64,000 nucleotides of DNA from Flaccisagitta enflata (taxonomy: Eukaryota; Chaetognatha; Sagittoidea; Aphragmophora). The first letter of the stretch is position 1. Every line of letters starts with the position of its first letter. The position numbers and the translations under genes were made by a program. The notes under the pieces were generated by a model, which made no database searches, was not told the DNA's origin, and was given only the letters and a program-made list of their open reading frames with translations. The stretch covers positions 31,372,001-31,436,000 of the forward strand of contig OZ231126.1 of the NCBI GenBank assembly GCA_965153355.1. Reading direction: 5' to 3'. This document shows, in pieces, positions 19,013 to 45,940 of the stretch.

Positions 19013-20600
19013 CTGAAAAAATTGTGGGACTTAAGTACCTCTTTAAAGGTGGGCACCTATAAAGAGGCATGGTTAATTTGTTATGGATGTGGGGTTCACT
19101 GTACTGTACCAATTGAGTTAGAATGAAGTATACTTTAAGTTAGCTACTGACAAACTTTCCCCACGACGCGACGCATCGCGTTTTGGAATCAATGATTTTT
19201 TTCCCCAAAAAGCAATAAAACAGTGTAAATACGGGGGGGGGGAACTCAATTATATACAGGCCCGGACAAACCATCAAGCACGAGAATAAAGTATTCTTAT
19301 GTGATTTTGCTACTTTTGAAGGTTAAAAAAAGTTTTCTCCGATGTTAGCCGCGAATAAGACTAAAAAAATGATACCAAAAAAGCGATAAGCGTGAAAGCA
19401 TCCTTTCACTCTAAAGGTTACCGCTCTGGGATTCTCTGTATGTTGTCGCTGTATTTAAAAAAGAACAGTTGTCTTTTATTTTTCTATCCAAAAAATTAAT
19501 AACCATTCTTACGCGAAGACGCTTAAAATGGTTAAGATATTACCGAGGGGAGGTCTCGAAGCAGGTCATCCCAAACTATCTCATAAATTCGGTCAAAATA
19601 TAGGAAGAAATATACAGACAGTGACAGGGGAACAATGGTAAGAACATTTCCCCCCCCCCCACCCCATTTTCAATTGATTGTTTCTTAAGCTGAGGTAAAT
19701 CCTTTGAGCAGTACTAAGCCATTGATTTACAGCATTTAAAGAAATAAGATGTGACGAACAGACTGACAGACAGACACACTGACGATCCGATCGATGTGTC
19801 GACGTAGCGGAGCAATGCGTTGCATTGAAACCTTAGGATGAGGAAACAAGTGGTTGAGTGCAGTGCTATTTTCTGATTTACAAAACCGACCATTAATCGA
19901 ATTTGATTTTGAAACAGAGAACTAATTCCCAATTTACCGATGGGTTTTTCCTGCTCGCTCCGATGAAGGGCGTAAGGGTTACCTTGCTCGTGCCATTCAG
20001 CTCGTTTGCTTAATTCACAAACATTGCCTCTGTACTCCAAAATATCAGTTCGTCCGATGCTTGGTCTATGAAAAGTATGCGTAAGTTGGTTTCAACCTTG
20101 GCAACAATTGCTGAGACTGCAACATTAAATGGTTTCACTATCTAAAGATTTTCTGAAGTCATTCCAGGTTTGCAATAGCAATCAGCTCTTTTACAATAGT
20201 TGCCGAATCTTTTTTTCTTTTTTTTCTCCGAATCTGTTATCACAAAAGTCTGAAGAACCTTTAAAAACGATTTCATCCTACTGGGTCAACAAGAACCTCA
20301 TGAAGAGTTACGCCTCTTGAATAGGTACGCCATTGTTAGTTTTACTTCTAATAGTAATAGATGCAATCCCAACAATTTTTGAACAGATGTTAGATCCCTT
20401 TATTACCGCAAGCGAATAACTACTCCTCAGCTACTACAATATTCATATTGAGTTTTGAGGTTTTTGGTTGCTTCATTGTTTAGCTGTTCATGATTCATCT
20501 AACTAAAATGTATTTTCGACTCAGTATGAACTTCTCTGAAACAATTGAATGCCCCTTGTCCAAACGGGTTTAATTCGAGTTTAACTTCCATAAAGAATTC
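19013..20600. other. Mostly unassigned sequence, one possible orphan exon
   Basis: No gene can be assigned. On the minus strand about 20030-19980, YRGNVCELSKRAEWHEQ is open and followed by GTAACC, which could be an isolated exon, but nothing adjoining supports it. A C-run (19650-19660) and a TAGATACAGA-like tract are the only local repeats. Confidence 0.3.
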
Positions 20601-22440
20601 ATTAAAAATTTTGATTAAAAGTAAGAAAAAGAAAGTGGAAAAAGGGAATGAATAACACAAAGATTTCATAATCGACGAGTTTTAAATTAGATTCTTTTCT
20701 TTTCTTTTTTTTTTTTTTTAAATTGAAAATGAAAATGTTGTTACGTGAGTTGTTGGTGTAATCGGTGGTGATTTCAAACTGCAACTTTCGGTGATGAAGC
20801 GCTGCTCTAAAATGTAGCTTTTTTATCAATTTCCGGGAAGAACTTAAACGAAAACTTGAGTTTCCCTTACACTTTGATGAGAATGTTGTTGCAAAAGCTT
20901 GACCAACGGTTATTGGTAATCTAGTGTTGTGGGATAGTGGTTTAACCGGTTTCCATATGAGGTCAATTGGACTTCAAAGCTATGGCTTTGCTCTGTAGTT
21001 ATGTACCTAGGCCTCACGGTTGGATTAAGACCAAAAAATTAGAATAAATTGGAATCAGAGTGAGAAAACGGAGTGAAAATATGATCTGAAAATACAGTTT
21101 TCGCTTATGAATGACTAAATCTTTTTATTGTCATTTTGTCCAGTGACTCACCCCAGATAATTGGTGGAAATACAATGGATTTTGCAAGATGACTCCACAA
21201 ATGCGGATGTCAATTTCTGGTCTTAGGGTCAAATTATCATATAATCAGTTTTAGTTTTAGTTTATCCTAAAAATATCAAATATTGTATTTCAGAATAGCT
21301 TCAATGTATGGACACACCAACAGACAAACTAGCCAACCAGTAGAAAAAATTATCTGCTTAAACAGTTAAAATAGCGCATTTAAAAACCAAAGTTGGTTTT
21401 GCAATGAGACTTCTTCAGCTGTAAAACGTTAGAATTCTGTAGGCCATACAACCTCACATACACAGAAGCATTTTAAGATGTAATCCCTTTGAAAAAGCCC
21501 TCAGGCCTAAATTTTGCTCAAAGAAGGAACTTTTAAGCAGAATCCATGGGAATAAAATCAAAATACAACCGCAACGGTGGAGTTTTCGTCAAAGATCATT
21601 CTATTTCCAATAAAAAGCCAGTTTGAGAAGCGTGGACTGCAATACAATATAACTCCAATAGGAATACAAGCATTTCTTTTCGCCATCAATTAGCAATTAA
21701 ACTTGCGTATGATCTGATGAGCGTCCAAGAAATCAAGTTTCAAAACTGGACAGGAAAATGAAAATGAGATCATTTGTCTTCCGCCGATTTTTTTTTCTTA
21801 GCTCGAAAGTCAACTTGTACAAGTTTTAGGTGTTACATTCCGAGTTAGAACAAGCATCAAACAAGAAACGCCGCTCGCTGTAACGTTGTCCTGTTTTAGG
21901 TTATCTCGTGCGGTCTTCAGTTTACTCAATAATTTCGTTTGTATGGTCAACCAATATCACACTAAGGCGTTGAGTAACAAGCTGAAACAATCTTGAAATG
22001 AGGTAATGGTGCACGTGTCAAAAATCTCGCAAGCTTAACCCTGATAATTGGCCTGAGGAATTTTTGCATGATGCAGTCTGAATAATGGCTACAACATCAA
22101 ACACGAAAGTTGAATTAAAGGTACTTATGGCGCAGTAGGAAGAAAAGTCGTAAATTTAAAACTTGTTCCCTGTTATCATCCTCCCTCTTTCTACTCCCTC
22201 ACTGTCTCACACATCAGATGCACGGACGGACAGACTATCGGATCAGCAAAGCGTGGCTTAGAGTAAGAAAAGAAAATGTTTTTCTTTTTGTCTGTGAAAT
22301 TAATGCGTAGTACTCATTGAATCTCATTGAGTACATTTTGTAAGGTTAGATCTGAGTTGCGAAAGAGAAACTCTTGACCTCAAATCGAAGACAGAACCGG
22401 TTTCACTTCATTTACCTTCCAACTTTCTATCCTTTTCTTG
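20601..22440. other. Unassigned AT-rich sequence
   Basis: No exon or RNA gene is recognised. Around 22130-22260 there is a family C-like edge (GGAAGAAAAGTCGTAAAT) and ACGGACGGACAGAC, suggesting a decayed C/A-type insertion. Otherwise nothing is seen. Confidence 0.35.
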
Positions 22441-22452
22441 CTTTTCAACGTT

Positions 22453-23510
<1,058 letters not shown>

Positions 23511-24100
23511 CTAGCACCTTGAGTTGCGCTTAATTCGCAGTTTCCTTAACTCTATTGGTAAGGACAAAAGTCATTTACGAAACAGTCACAGTTAGCCGCA
23601 AATTTTTTTGTTACTTGCCCGCACAATTCATCATGGAATATCAAAAGAAACTACTGAGGAAGAGACGGAAAGTCACATTCCAAAAAAACAAGGCCGGATA
23701 CACGGCTACCACGCGTATCAATAAAAAAAGACGTACTTTTGAATGGCTCATTGTGGCAACAAATTTCAATAAAACCTAATCAAATTTCAGACCATTGGAA
23801 AGTCCTTTTCATATGGTATTTCTATCTGTTTTCGTTTGTAAATGGCATTAGTTTGAATGAAAACTTTGCCTTTTCACTTTCACAATCCCTATATAAAAAG
23901 TGCATTTTAGCAAAATAGAGTTTCTCTTTGGAAGGCTCTAGCTCCTAAACCGTTTGAGATAAAGATCTGGGATGGGTCTAGAATGAAAGATCTTTCGAAA
24001 ATCTTCGAAAATGTCTCAAATAAAAAAAGTTTTAATCATTATTTGCATCTGTTTTATCAATGAAAAGAAAGGTTCGTCTTTTTTCTTTTATACGCGTGGT
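23511..24100. other. Unassigned sequence with a family A end
   Basis: Contains ACAAGGCCGGATACACGGC at 23690, the outer end of family A, with the rest of that element missing. The remainder is AT-rich and shows no gene. Confidence 0.4.
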
Positions 24101-24290
24101 ACCCTAGTCGCGTGTGGGTGGGCAGGAGCAGTGCAGGAGAAGCTCACTAGGACATCTGGGCAGGAGCAGTATGCCCAAAAAGCTCAATAACGCCGAAAAA
24201 GTATAACGGGGACCAATTGACCGACCAACCAACCGACCGACCGACTGACATAGCAAGGTGTAGAGTCGCGTAGCACGCTACTAAAAAATG
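24101..24290 (-). mobile_element. Family A element
   Basis: In plus-strand order: TAGTCGCGTGTGGGTGGGCA, GGAGCAGT, (GACC)n/(AACC)n at about 24210-24245, CAAGGTGTAGAGTCGCGTAG, CACGCTACTAAA. This matches the reverse complement of 9355-9572. Confidence 0.65.
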
Positions 24291-24727
24291 AGTCATTGTT
24301 TTAGAAGGCGTTGGACTTTTTGTTGGAGACACGGTTTTGAACTGACAGGTAATTTATTTCTTTAGATATAATTGCACATTCTTTGTTTGTCACGGTATGA
24401 CAAATTGGTAGATAGAAGTCAAATTGACCGTTTTTTATTTATGATTAAGACAGAATAAACGAAGTGCATACTTAAAATTCAATTAAAAATTCGTTAAAAG
24501 AAGCAAATTAACGAAGACATTATTATGAAAATTCTTTTGTTCTTGCTCTTTATTTTGAATTTCATTGTAATGTGCAGTAAATAAAAAGCCAACACAATAG
24601 CTATCTTTATAGTTTGACATTTCTAAAATGCACTTGTTAGTGTTGAACTTGGTTCCCCCTGGCAATCCATAATTATTCATGTCAGAGAGGGATATGATTA
24701 TAACACAAGTTAACAATTAAATTCGAA

Positions 24728-24728
<1 letters not shown>

Positions 24729-24785
<57 letters not shown>
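24729..24785. repeat. (AG)n microsatellite
   Basis: Clean AG dinucleotide run of about 57 bases. No gene is visible in the 24291-24728 stretch before it. Confidence 0.95.
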
Positions 24786-24788
<3 letters not shown>

Positions 24789-24897
24789 TAGAGAGCAAAC
24801 AGGTTACAAGTAACTCTTATGCATAAGCGCATGTCAGGTAGTGTGGAAAATGATGCCTCATAGTGAAGCTACCTTATAGCCAATATAGAAATAAGTA

Positions 24898-25676
24898 CAG
24901 TAGATGTCGTCTAGACTTAGAAATACGGGGGCCCTCATATCTTAAATACCATTTATGTAACTGAAATGAAACTGTGTGTGTATAATGCTTATGACCTGAA
25001 GGGGGGATGGCAGCTCTGTAGATGGAAAACTCCCTTGAATACATTCTATCAAATTCTCTTCATAGAATCAGCTTCAGAAGTTGGTCTAGTGGTTAACTCA
25101 CTTGACTTCAGATTAATCAGTTACTGATCTTTTCATTTAAGGTTCCAGGTTCAAACTTGTGGGCAATGACCTCACCCAGACTAGCACTGCATAATGGCTT
25201 AATGCAGGATCTGCCGTCCATAAAGGAAGTTCCAGACAATCTGCTTCCGGACATGACTTGGTGGCGCACCGAGGAAAGCCTCGGCTGCATGACCACATGG
25301 TCCCAGGACCGATCCTCCCCTGGGCACCTCCTTTCGGGAAGCGTGAGGACAGCTGTAAGCCACCTCAGGGGGAACGTCTCTACCCCTGTGCCTGGTTCCA
25401 AGTCCAGGACCCGAGTGCAGCACGTCTTGACCTAGCACACGTCTCTAGGTGTCAGCAGTATGACATCTTGCGGATCTTCTGTGTATCCACACTGGTGATC
25501 ATGTCGGGTTTTATAATAAAAGTTTTTTTCCTAAGCGAAGCTGTAGGGGGATACCATACCCCATTGTCAACCATTTAGGGTTTACACGTTACCCCTGCAA
25601 AATATCAGCCCCCTCACTTTACTAATACTCAGGTTATGAGCTCCCCCGTATTTCTAAGTCTAGACGACATCTACTG
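24898..25676. mobile_element. TA-flanked element with 34-bp terminal inverted repeats, 779 bp
   Basis: Both ends begin CAGTAGATGTCGTCTAGACT and continue identically for 34 bases (to a run of five G), with TA on each side (24896-24897, 25677-25678), consistent with Tc1/mariner-type insertion. No transposase. The interior is GC-richer than the surroundings and holds a tRNA-like SINE body. Confidence 0.82.
25079..25520 (+). mobile_element. Possible tRNA-derived SINE inside the TA-flanked element
   Basis: A box A-like TGGTCTAGTGGTTA (25082-25095) and a box B-like GGTTCAAACTT (25148-25158) lie in tRNA order, spaced a little wider than in a normal tRNA. They are followed by a GC-rich body of about 300 bases and an AT-rich TTTATAATAAAA tail. 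The open frames of 79-106 codons across the body, on both strands, are taken as shadows. A complete tRNA cloverleaf is not evident, so this is not called a tRNA gene. Confidence 0.4.
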
Positions 25677-25678
25677 TA

Positions 25679-26305
25679 CAAAATCTCTTATGGGATAGCA
25701 AGTTGCCGCGTAGACGGGCCTGCCTTGATGGCGGGTGCGCTCTAGCGGTACTCTACTGTTATTTGGGTAATGAATAGCGCATTTCATATCAATTTGTAAC
25801 TGACTAGAATGTAACAAATCAATCTATAACGTTTGGTAATCGGGAGACCCACGTGGCTCATTTGCCAACAAGAAACTATTCAAATCTTGAATTTAGATCA
25901 ACAACTGTGTCTTCCTCGTCTAAGTTGATCCGCGAAATTGACGTAATATTCGATGGCTTTTTTCTTTGAGGTTTCGCGATCAAAAAGGGGCGAATAACCC
26001 AATTTTCTGAGTAGAGGAGAGAAAGTAAGTGATGATTATGGATCAAATAGTAAGAACGCTGCAACCATGTTGAATTTCCACGCGCTAACCTCTGTTTTCT
26101 AATTGTTGTCCCAACATTACTGGAAGCATGGCCCTTTGGCAGCAGTTCCATGACAGACAACATCTAGTAAAACCAAACCGGGAAAGTCAGATGGACGAAT
26201 GAAATGGAAGGACAGCATCCCTCTGCGTCCTTCAGAGCTTTGTCTCTTACAGGACAGCTGGGCAAAAGTGACGCTTCTGTTCATGTCGGAACAGAACTTA
26301 GTGTA
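25679..26305. other. Unassigned sequence
   Basis: Minus-strand frames around 26163-25876 (starts MLSVMELLPKGHASS) have an AG before the ATG and a GTTAGC after CAGAG, which could be an exon, but nothing identifies a family and no adjoining exon fits. No function is offered. Confidence 0.25.
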
Positions 26306-26388
26306 TAGACAGTCTATGGACATTTCGGTATTTGTAGATATGTCAGCAGTTTGGTACATTTCAACCCGTTGAAATATCTCCTTCCGGC

Positions 26389-27694
26389 TAGTGTTTGCAC
26401 GAGCAGGCAATCTGCTAGCAGAGCTGCTAGCAGTAATTTGAAACTGCTCTGCTAGCAGAAAGTTTTCAGCTGCTAGCAGTAAGTAGCAGTGAAAATTCTT
26501 GTTTTGATACTTCTCTGTCCATTTTCCGGTAAAAATCCAAAAAAATATCTACAAAGATTTCTTCTGTACTCTTTCTTTATTTTAATGATAAAAATATCTT
26601 CAGAAAATGATAATTTTATACATGAATATGTAAAGGATGTTCATGACAATTACCTTGAAGTGATGGCATACATCCAGAATCAGAGAGACATGCTAAATTC
26701 GAAATATCTATTGGACTCAAGACTACAAAAAAATACCTTTTCAGCTGAACTAACAACTCTGGAAGAGGAAGAATGTGCATCTAGTGCAGCTGGGATGCTT
26801 ATTGCGACGATTGCTGATAAAGTAATTCATACAATATGCCATCTTAAAGTATTGGCTTCCTCCATCATTATTCATTGAAAACCAAGTGATTGTTGTAAAA
26901 GTTGGATAACATTACTACCAAAACTACCTCATGAAAAGACAAGAGCCTTAAGAGCTCTTAATGGTGTTTAATCTGGACCCTTTACTAAGTACTATCTTTT
27001 TTCAGAAAATACTCCCACTGCACAGATTATCATGGCATATCAAAAAGTAATGTGCTATTTTGAAACAGGTAACCAATTCCTGTCTATTTCTGAGATATGC
27101 AGACCACAAGAAAACACCAGATGAATATGGTGGCCCAATAAAGACCTTATCCATCTGGGCACCTTCTCATGCTCCTCTAATACTTATAATGGCAAGATAC
27201 TGATACTCTCTCCTTCCTGAAACACACATCTCCATGAAAGTTGGACAACATTATTACTCAACCCTATCTTACCAAAGGATAAGAGCCTTTGGAGCTCTCA
27301 ATGGTGTTAAATCCGGACCCATCACAACTATCCTTAGCATTCAATAACATTTAAGACCATCTTGTCTGTTGATCAGTTGCTTGGTCCGTTGGTTTGTAAC
27401 ACTTGAATTGTTTGTGGTTTTTTTTCCATTGTAATGACAGTGTCCAGCCACCCAATACAGTGGTGTCATGTATCTGGTCTTGTTGCTGGCCTTGTTGTGG
27501 CCTCATTTAATGCAAATGTGTTAAAAGTCCATTACACTTCTTCTTTGGTAGTTTTTACCCATTTTTGAATGGTAAGAAGGTAACAGTTAGTTTATATATA
27601 TGTACTGCTCTTTACTGCTAGCAGTGCTAGCAGAAAAATATTTTTTTCTGCTTTCTGCTAGCAGAAATAAAATCCACTGCTTTTGCGAACACTA
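26389..27694. mobile_element. hAT-like non-autonomous element, 1306 bp, 8-bp target duplication
   Basis: The ends TAGTGTTTGCACGAGCAG and, reversed, TAGTGTTCGCAAAAGCAG are imperfect inverted repeats of hAT type. CTTCCGGC is duplicated exactly on both sides (26381-26388 and 27695-27702), the 8-bp target size known for hAT. Subterminal GCTAGCAG palindromes cluster at both ends (26409-26483, 27613-27665), resembling transposase-binding repeats. Two family D fragments (26888-26985, 27230-27350) lie inside. No hAT transposase or dimerisation domain is recognised. Confidence 0.82.
26489..26878 (+). CDS. Open frame of 129 codons inside the hAT-like element (hypothetical)
   Basis: It starts MKILVLILLCPFSGKNPKKY and has a hydrophobic N-terminal third, then an acidic, soluble part (DVHDNYLEVMAYIQNQRDML; TLEEEECASSAAGM). 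No family is recognised. Its location within the mobile element suggests either a captured exon or a chance frame. The second half has a composition more like real protein than the repeat-derived frames elsewhere. Confidence 0.25.
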   Translation: MKILVLILLCPFSGKNPKKYLQRFLLYSFFILMIKISSENDNFIHEYVKDVHDNYLEVMAYIQNQRDMLNSKYLLDSRLQKNTFSAELTTLEEEECASSAAGMLIATIADKVIHTICHLKVLASSIIIH

Positions 27695-28029
27695 CTTCCG
27701 GCATATTTCAACGGGTTGAAATCTTTCATTCTACTGATATTAATCTTGTAGAATGAGAGATTTCAACGTGTTGAAATGTGCCAAAATGAGAGATTTCAAC
27801 CCTTTGAAATATGCCAAAATGAAAGATTTCAACGGGTTGAAATATACCAAACTGCTGACATATATACAAATACCGAAATGTCCATAGACTGTAGACGTAA
27901 AGATACGTAAATAGACGTGAACCGACACTACAATCCTGTGTTCTTACTCTTTCGCGAGGGATGAATCGAAGAAGTGGATGTGGTTGATGAATTGGAGTCC
28001 GTGTCTTGATTCTGTGATGTTGATTCGTT

Positions 28030-28290
28030 TCCAAGGACGAATCGCTTTGGCGAGGAATTCTTGCATGCCAACCACTCTATAGATGAAAATGGAAATGAAC
28101 AAGGTTAAAAGTATATTGGATTAGATTATGTCGAGATTCTCTGATTTGTATGGTTACTAGCTTCCAAGGGCGAAGAACTTTTACATGCCAACCTCTCTAT
28201 ATAAATGGAAATAAATAAGGTTAAAAGTAAACTTTTTGCTGATGGTCCCTAGCTCCCAAAAGCGAATCGCTTTGACGAATAAATCTTGCG
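28030..28290 (-). repeat. Three diverged tandem copies of an exon-like segment
   Basis: On the minus strand, TGCATGCAAGAATTCCTCGC and CGATTCGTCCTTGGAA (28075-28030) recur in weaker form at about 28190-28155 and 28285-28245. The leftmost copy opens into a Ser/Thr-rich frame (NSSPKRFVLGNESTSQNQDT) that continues to about 27935. An exon with decaying duplicates is possible; the family is unknown. Confidence 0.35.
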
Positions 28291-28394
28291 TTCTTATCAC
28301 TCAGATAAGTGTGCGCAAGACATGAGAGATGAAGGGCAAGTTTGAGCTGTGTTATCGAATCTTTGTAGCACTAGGGGGGCCCCAACCATTACAT

Positions 28395-28548
<154 letters not shown>

Positions 28549-28764
28549 GTAACATACAAATAAACCAGATGAAATGGTATCCCCCGCTTTGTGTATTCGT
28601 AACCACAAGGTTGCATGAAGGTGGACATGAAATCAAATGTTTTTTGAAGCTTGGAGTCGTCTGTGATGAAAAAAGCTCTTCCTCCACAATCTGTGCCAAG
28701 AAAAAAAAATTCATGCAAACTAAAAATTCGAATACGCGGCTTTCAGCAAGAAAAGTCGCAAAAG

Positions 28765-29250
28765 CGTTAGACGGTCAGCGGTGCCCGTGCCCTGCCTAAG
28801 TAGGTTGATTGAAGTGAGGCAGCGGCCCCAAAGGGAAATGACCTATGCTTTCACACATGGGGAAATTTTCCCCCGTAGCAGTTGGGATTTTGGCCTTTGG
28901 ATTAGGATTTAAATTTTGGGGCTGGTATTTGGACTTTAGGACTGGGATTTCAGCTTTGAGGCTGAGATTCAGACATCAAGGCTGGGATCTGGGTCTTTTG
29001 CTGGGATTTGGGCCTAAAAGCTCGGATTTGGGCCTGAAGGCTGGAAATTGGGCCTTAAGGATGGGATTTGGGCCTTGATGCTTGGATTTTGGCCTTGAGG
29101 CTCGGATTTGGGTCTCGAGGATGGGATTTGGGTTTCAAGGCTGGGATCTAGTTTTAGAGGCAGGGGGGAGTATGAAGGAGAAGGAGGAGAAATTTCCTAA
29201 TATTTGAAAGCATAGGTCATCGGCCCCAAAGGGGCCGCTACTCAAAAACA
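28765..29250 (+). mobile_element. Family B element with both ends
   Basis: Outer tail GCGTTAGACGGTCAGCGGTG; left end GAGGCAGCGGCCCCAAAGGG with AATGACCTATGCTTTCACAC; right end AAAGCATAGGTCATCGGCCC, CAAAGGGGCCGCTACTC. Interior about 20-bp repeats of AGGCTGGGATTTGGGCCTTG type, about 14 units. Confidence 0.7.
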
Positions 29251-29262
29251 GTAACCACCTTC

Positions 29263-29475
29263 AGGCAGCGGTCCCACAGAGATCAATGACCTATATTTTT
29301 ACACCTCATAGACTTAGAAATTTTCCATGATTCCCTATGCGCATAAGCATAGGTCATTGGTCCCTTGGGGTCGCTGCCCTTCTCTCCACATCACTCCCAC
29401 ATACAGTAATCTGGAAGCATTGGGTGCCACTGACCGGTCAGTGGCACCCTCAAAAGCTTTTGCGACCATCATTAC
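29263..29475 (+). mobile_element. Short family B element, minisatellite nearly absent
   Basis: GGCAGCGGTCCCACAGAGAT on the left and GCATAGGTCATTGGTCCC, TTGGGGTCGCTGCCC on the right are only about 55 bases apart. A tail with the palindrome GGTGCCACTGACCGGTCAGT GGCACC follows. It shows that the internal repeat is dispensable in this family. Confidence 0.6.
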
Positions 29476-29489
29476 TGGCGTGTTCGTAA

Positions 29490-30060
29490 GAAAGTGATTT
29501 GAATGCACCTTAAGGCTCTGAGCGCGCAAACGTGAGCCCAAAATCATAAATCTGATGCTATGATATTTCATGAAGAGATTGAGATACCTTTATATGCAAT
29601 ACCTTGAGGTTGTGCCTCAAAGCTCTCAGCGCGCAGATTTGAGCCCAAAATATGAATCTGATGCTTAAATATTTCATGCTGAGATGCGTCCTCATGTAAT
29701 ACCTTGAGGTTGTTGTCTCAAGGCTCTCAGCGCGCAGATTTGAGTCCAAAATATGAATCTGATGCTTAAATATTTCATGCTGAGATGCGTCCTCATGTAA
29801 TACCTTGAGGTTCTTGTCTCAGGCTCTCAGCGCGCAGATTTGAGTCCAAAATATGAATCTGATGCTTAAATATTTCATGCTGAGATGCGTCCTCATGTAA
29901 TACCTTGAGGTTCTTGTCTGAAAGCTCTCAGCGCGCAGATGTGAGACTGATACTATAAATCTGATGCTTAACTATTTCATGCTGAGATGCCTCCTCCATG
30001 TAATACCTTGAGGTCGTTGTCTCAAAGCTCTCAGCGCGCAGATGTGGGCCCACGCCGAGT
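29490..30060. repeat. 101-bp tandem repeat, about six copies
   Basis: The core AGCGCGCAGATTTGAG recurs at about 29521, 29628, 29729, 29829, 29930 and 30033 (spacing 107, 101, 100, 101, 103), with ATGAATCTGATGCTTAAATA and CCTCATGTAATACCTTGAGG between. Inner copies are most alike. Non-coding. Confidence 0.88.
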
Positions 30061-30286
30061 TTCCAGCGTAAGTCGCTTGCAAGAGATCATTTTGCAGATT
30101 GAGCTTCGGGAGTTTGCCTGTAGGAATGGATTAAGAAGAAGATTATTATTTTATAACAGAAAATCATTAAAGAGCTTTTCCAAAAAGAAAATCTCTCACT
30201 CGCTGCTTGTTTGCGGGAGATTGTGAACTGGAATTATGGCAGATCACATGAAAAAAAGAAGCAGACAAAGCATAGAGTGATAATGT

Positions 30287-30480
30287 GGATGGATGGATGG
30301 ATGGATGGATGGATGGATGGATGGTGGATGGATGGAAGAACAGATGGATGGATGGATGTATGAATGGATGGATGGATGGATGGATGGGTTGATGGATGGA
30401 TGGATGAATGGATGGATGGATGGATGGCAGGACAGCTGAATGGATGGATAAATGGATGGTGGATGGATGGATGGATGATA
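30287..30480. repeat. (GGAT)n microsatellite
   Basis: About 190 bases of GGAT with point interruptions (GGTGGAT, GAAT, GGTT). Confidence 0.95.
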
Positions 30481-31263
30481 GATGTGTAAACAAAGGTTAT
30501 TGTTCAGGGTTGTATCGGTGTTCATGCGACAATTGGGGCACAGTGACTACGGACCTGACTCTTGAGGAATCCAGACTTGTAGTGTCTTGACTAATTGCCA
30601 CTGTCCAATGGTGTAGACAGGGCATCCATGCGTGTGCCCATTGCGATAGAATCGTGGCAGAATGACTAACTTGCTCAGGCAGCCAACTCCACATCTGTCT
30701 CTTGAAAAGGGTTCCTTAACTTATTGACTTCTTATCTTGTAGAGATGGGAGAAAGGATAACTAGAAAATCTTGACGTCGATGTTTGACTATTGGTACGGC
30801 AAAAGACCTCTCAGCAATTCACTACCAGCACACTTACTGATAAGCTTATCACACCTGATCATCAAAATGAGGTAATCAAATATCAAGCAAAGTATTGCAA
30901 AATGTATGAGCAATCAGACTGCAATCTATCTACAGTAATTCCTGAGATTGAAAAGGAAGCTTATTCATCAAACGTCAGTTACCAAAACGGAAAATGTGAG
31001 CAACCATCCCATCCTTTAAGTAGTAAATTAGCTAAAAGGTATTCCTCTTTATAAAACTACATAATACATATGACGTCATAAGCTAATGAGCTATAAATAT
31101 ACGGAAATCATCATCATGTAAAAGCTACTGATAGACTACAAAAGATCCATCACTTAAGTATGTAAATAGCTATAGGCAAGCTAGGGACATTTCGAAACGG
31201 GGCTGCTATATGATCATTCAACTATGCATCCATGTGATACTACAGTTCTTGGAAATATGGAGG
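30481..31263. other. Unassigned sequence outside the palindrome boundary visible here
   Basis: A plus-strand open frame at 30791-31054 (starts MVRQKTSQQFTTSTLTDKLI) has non-repetitive composition but no recognised domain. The HSD3B-like gene should continue through here on the minus strand, yet no further HSD3B exon is recognised, so the exon may lie left of this stretch or be lost. Confidence 0.3.
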
Positions 31264-31335
31264 CGGAAATTGGACTACTACAGATGGACAAATAGTCCGA
31301 CGAATCTCATGGATCTTCATGAGGCACCTCTTTAC

Positions 31336-45621
<14,286 letters not shown>

Positions 45622-45724
45622 GTTGGATCATTGCGATTATCAGTGTCATCAACAACGGGGTGGAGTTTGGGAGGTCATAGGTGTCATTTGGAAAAAAAGT
45701 CGAAGAGACGAAGTTCCTTCGGCT

Positions 45725-45940
45725 TTTCAGTTGCGTGCACGCGATTCTACAACCTGCTTTGTCCATCCGTCTGTTAGTCCATCCATCAAACTTTACATTT
45801 TTTAATACTTTTAGTTATTCTTAGACATTTTAGGTCATTTTTAGTCATTCTAAGTCATCATAAGTCATTTTAAGTCAATTTGAGTCATCCTAAGTTATTT
45901 TTGTCCCGCAGGCGACTTATAGGTGTTGGCCTTGTTGAGA
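45725..45940 (+). mobile_element. Family A element downstream of the last P450 exon
   Basis: AGTTGCGTGCACGCGATTCT, ACAACCTGCTTTGTCCATC, AAGTCATTTTAAGTCAATTT repeats, CCCGCAGGCGACTTATAGGT, GTTGGCCTTGTT. Preceded at 45690 by the family C edge TTTGGAAAAAAAGTCGAAGA. Mirror copy 49505-49715. Confidence 0.65.

Larger units (their letters stand above)
26310..27891. mobile_element. Hairpin element with TAGA target duplication, split by a hAT-like insertion
   Basis: The ends are inverted copies: CAGTCTATGGACATTTCGG at 26310 and the reverse complement ending at 27891, with pairing continuing through CAGCAGTTTGGTA and the palindrome TTTCAACCCGTTGAAA. TAGA lies immediately outside both ends (26306-26309, 27892-27895). 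Removing the inner insertion and one copy of its target site leaves about 270 bases. Three further TTTCAAC..GTTGAAA-type palindromes (27765-27842) form a 31-bp tandem repeat. Confidence 0.75.

Noticed and set aside
25079-25165. Functional tRNA gene.
   Set aside because: Only box A- and B-like motifs are visible; a complete cloverleaf with acceptor stem is not evident.
29490-30060. CRISPR-like regular repeats.
   Set aside because: A whole 101-bp unit is repeated head to tail without unique spacers, in a eukaryotic genome.
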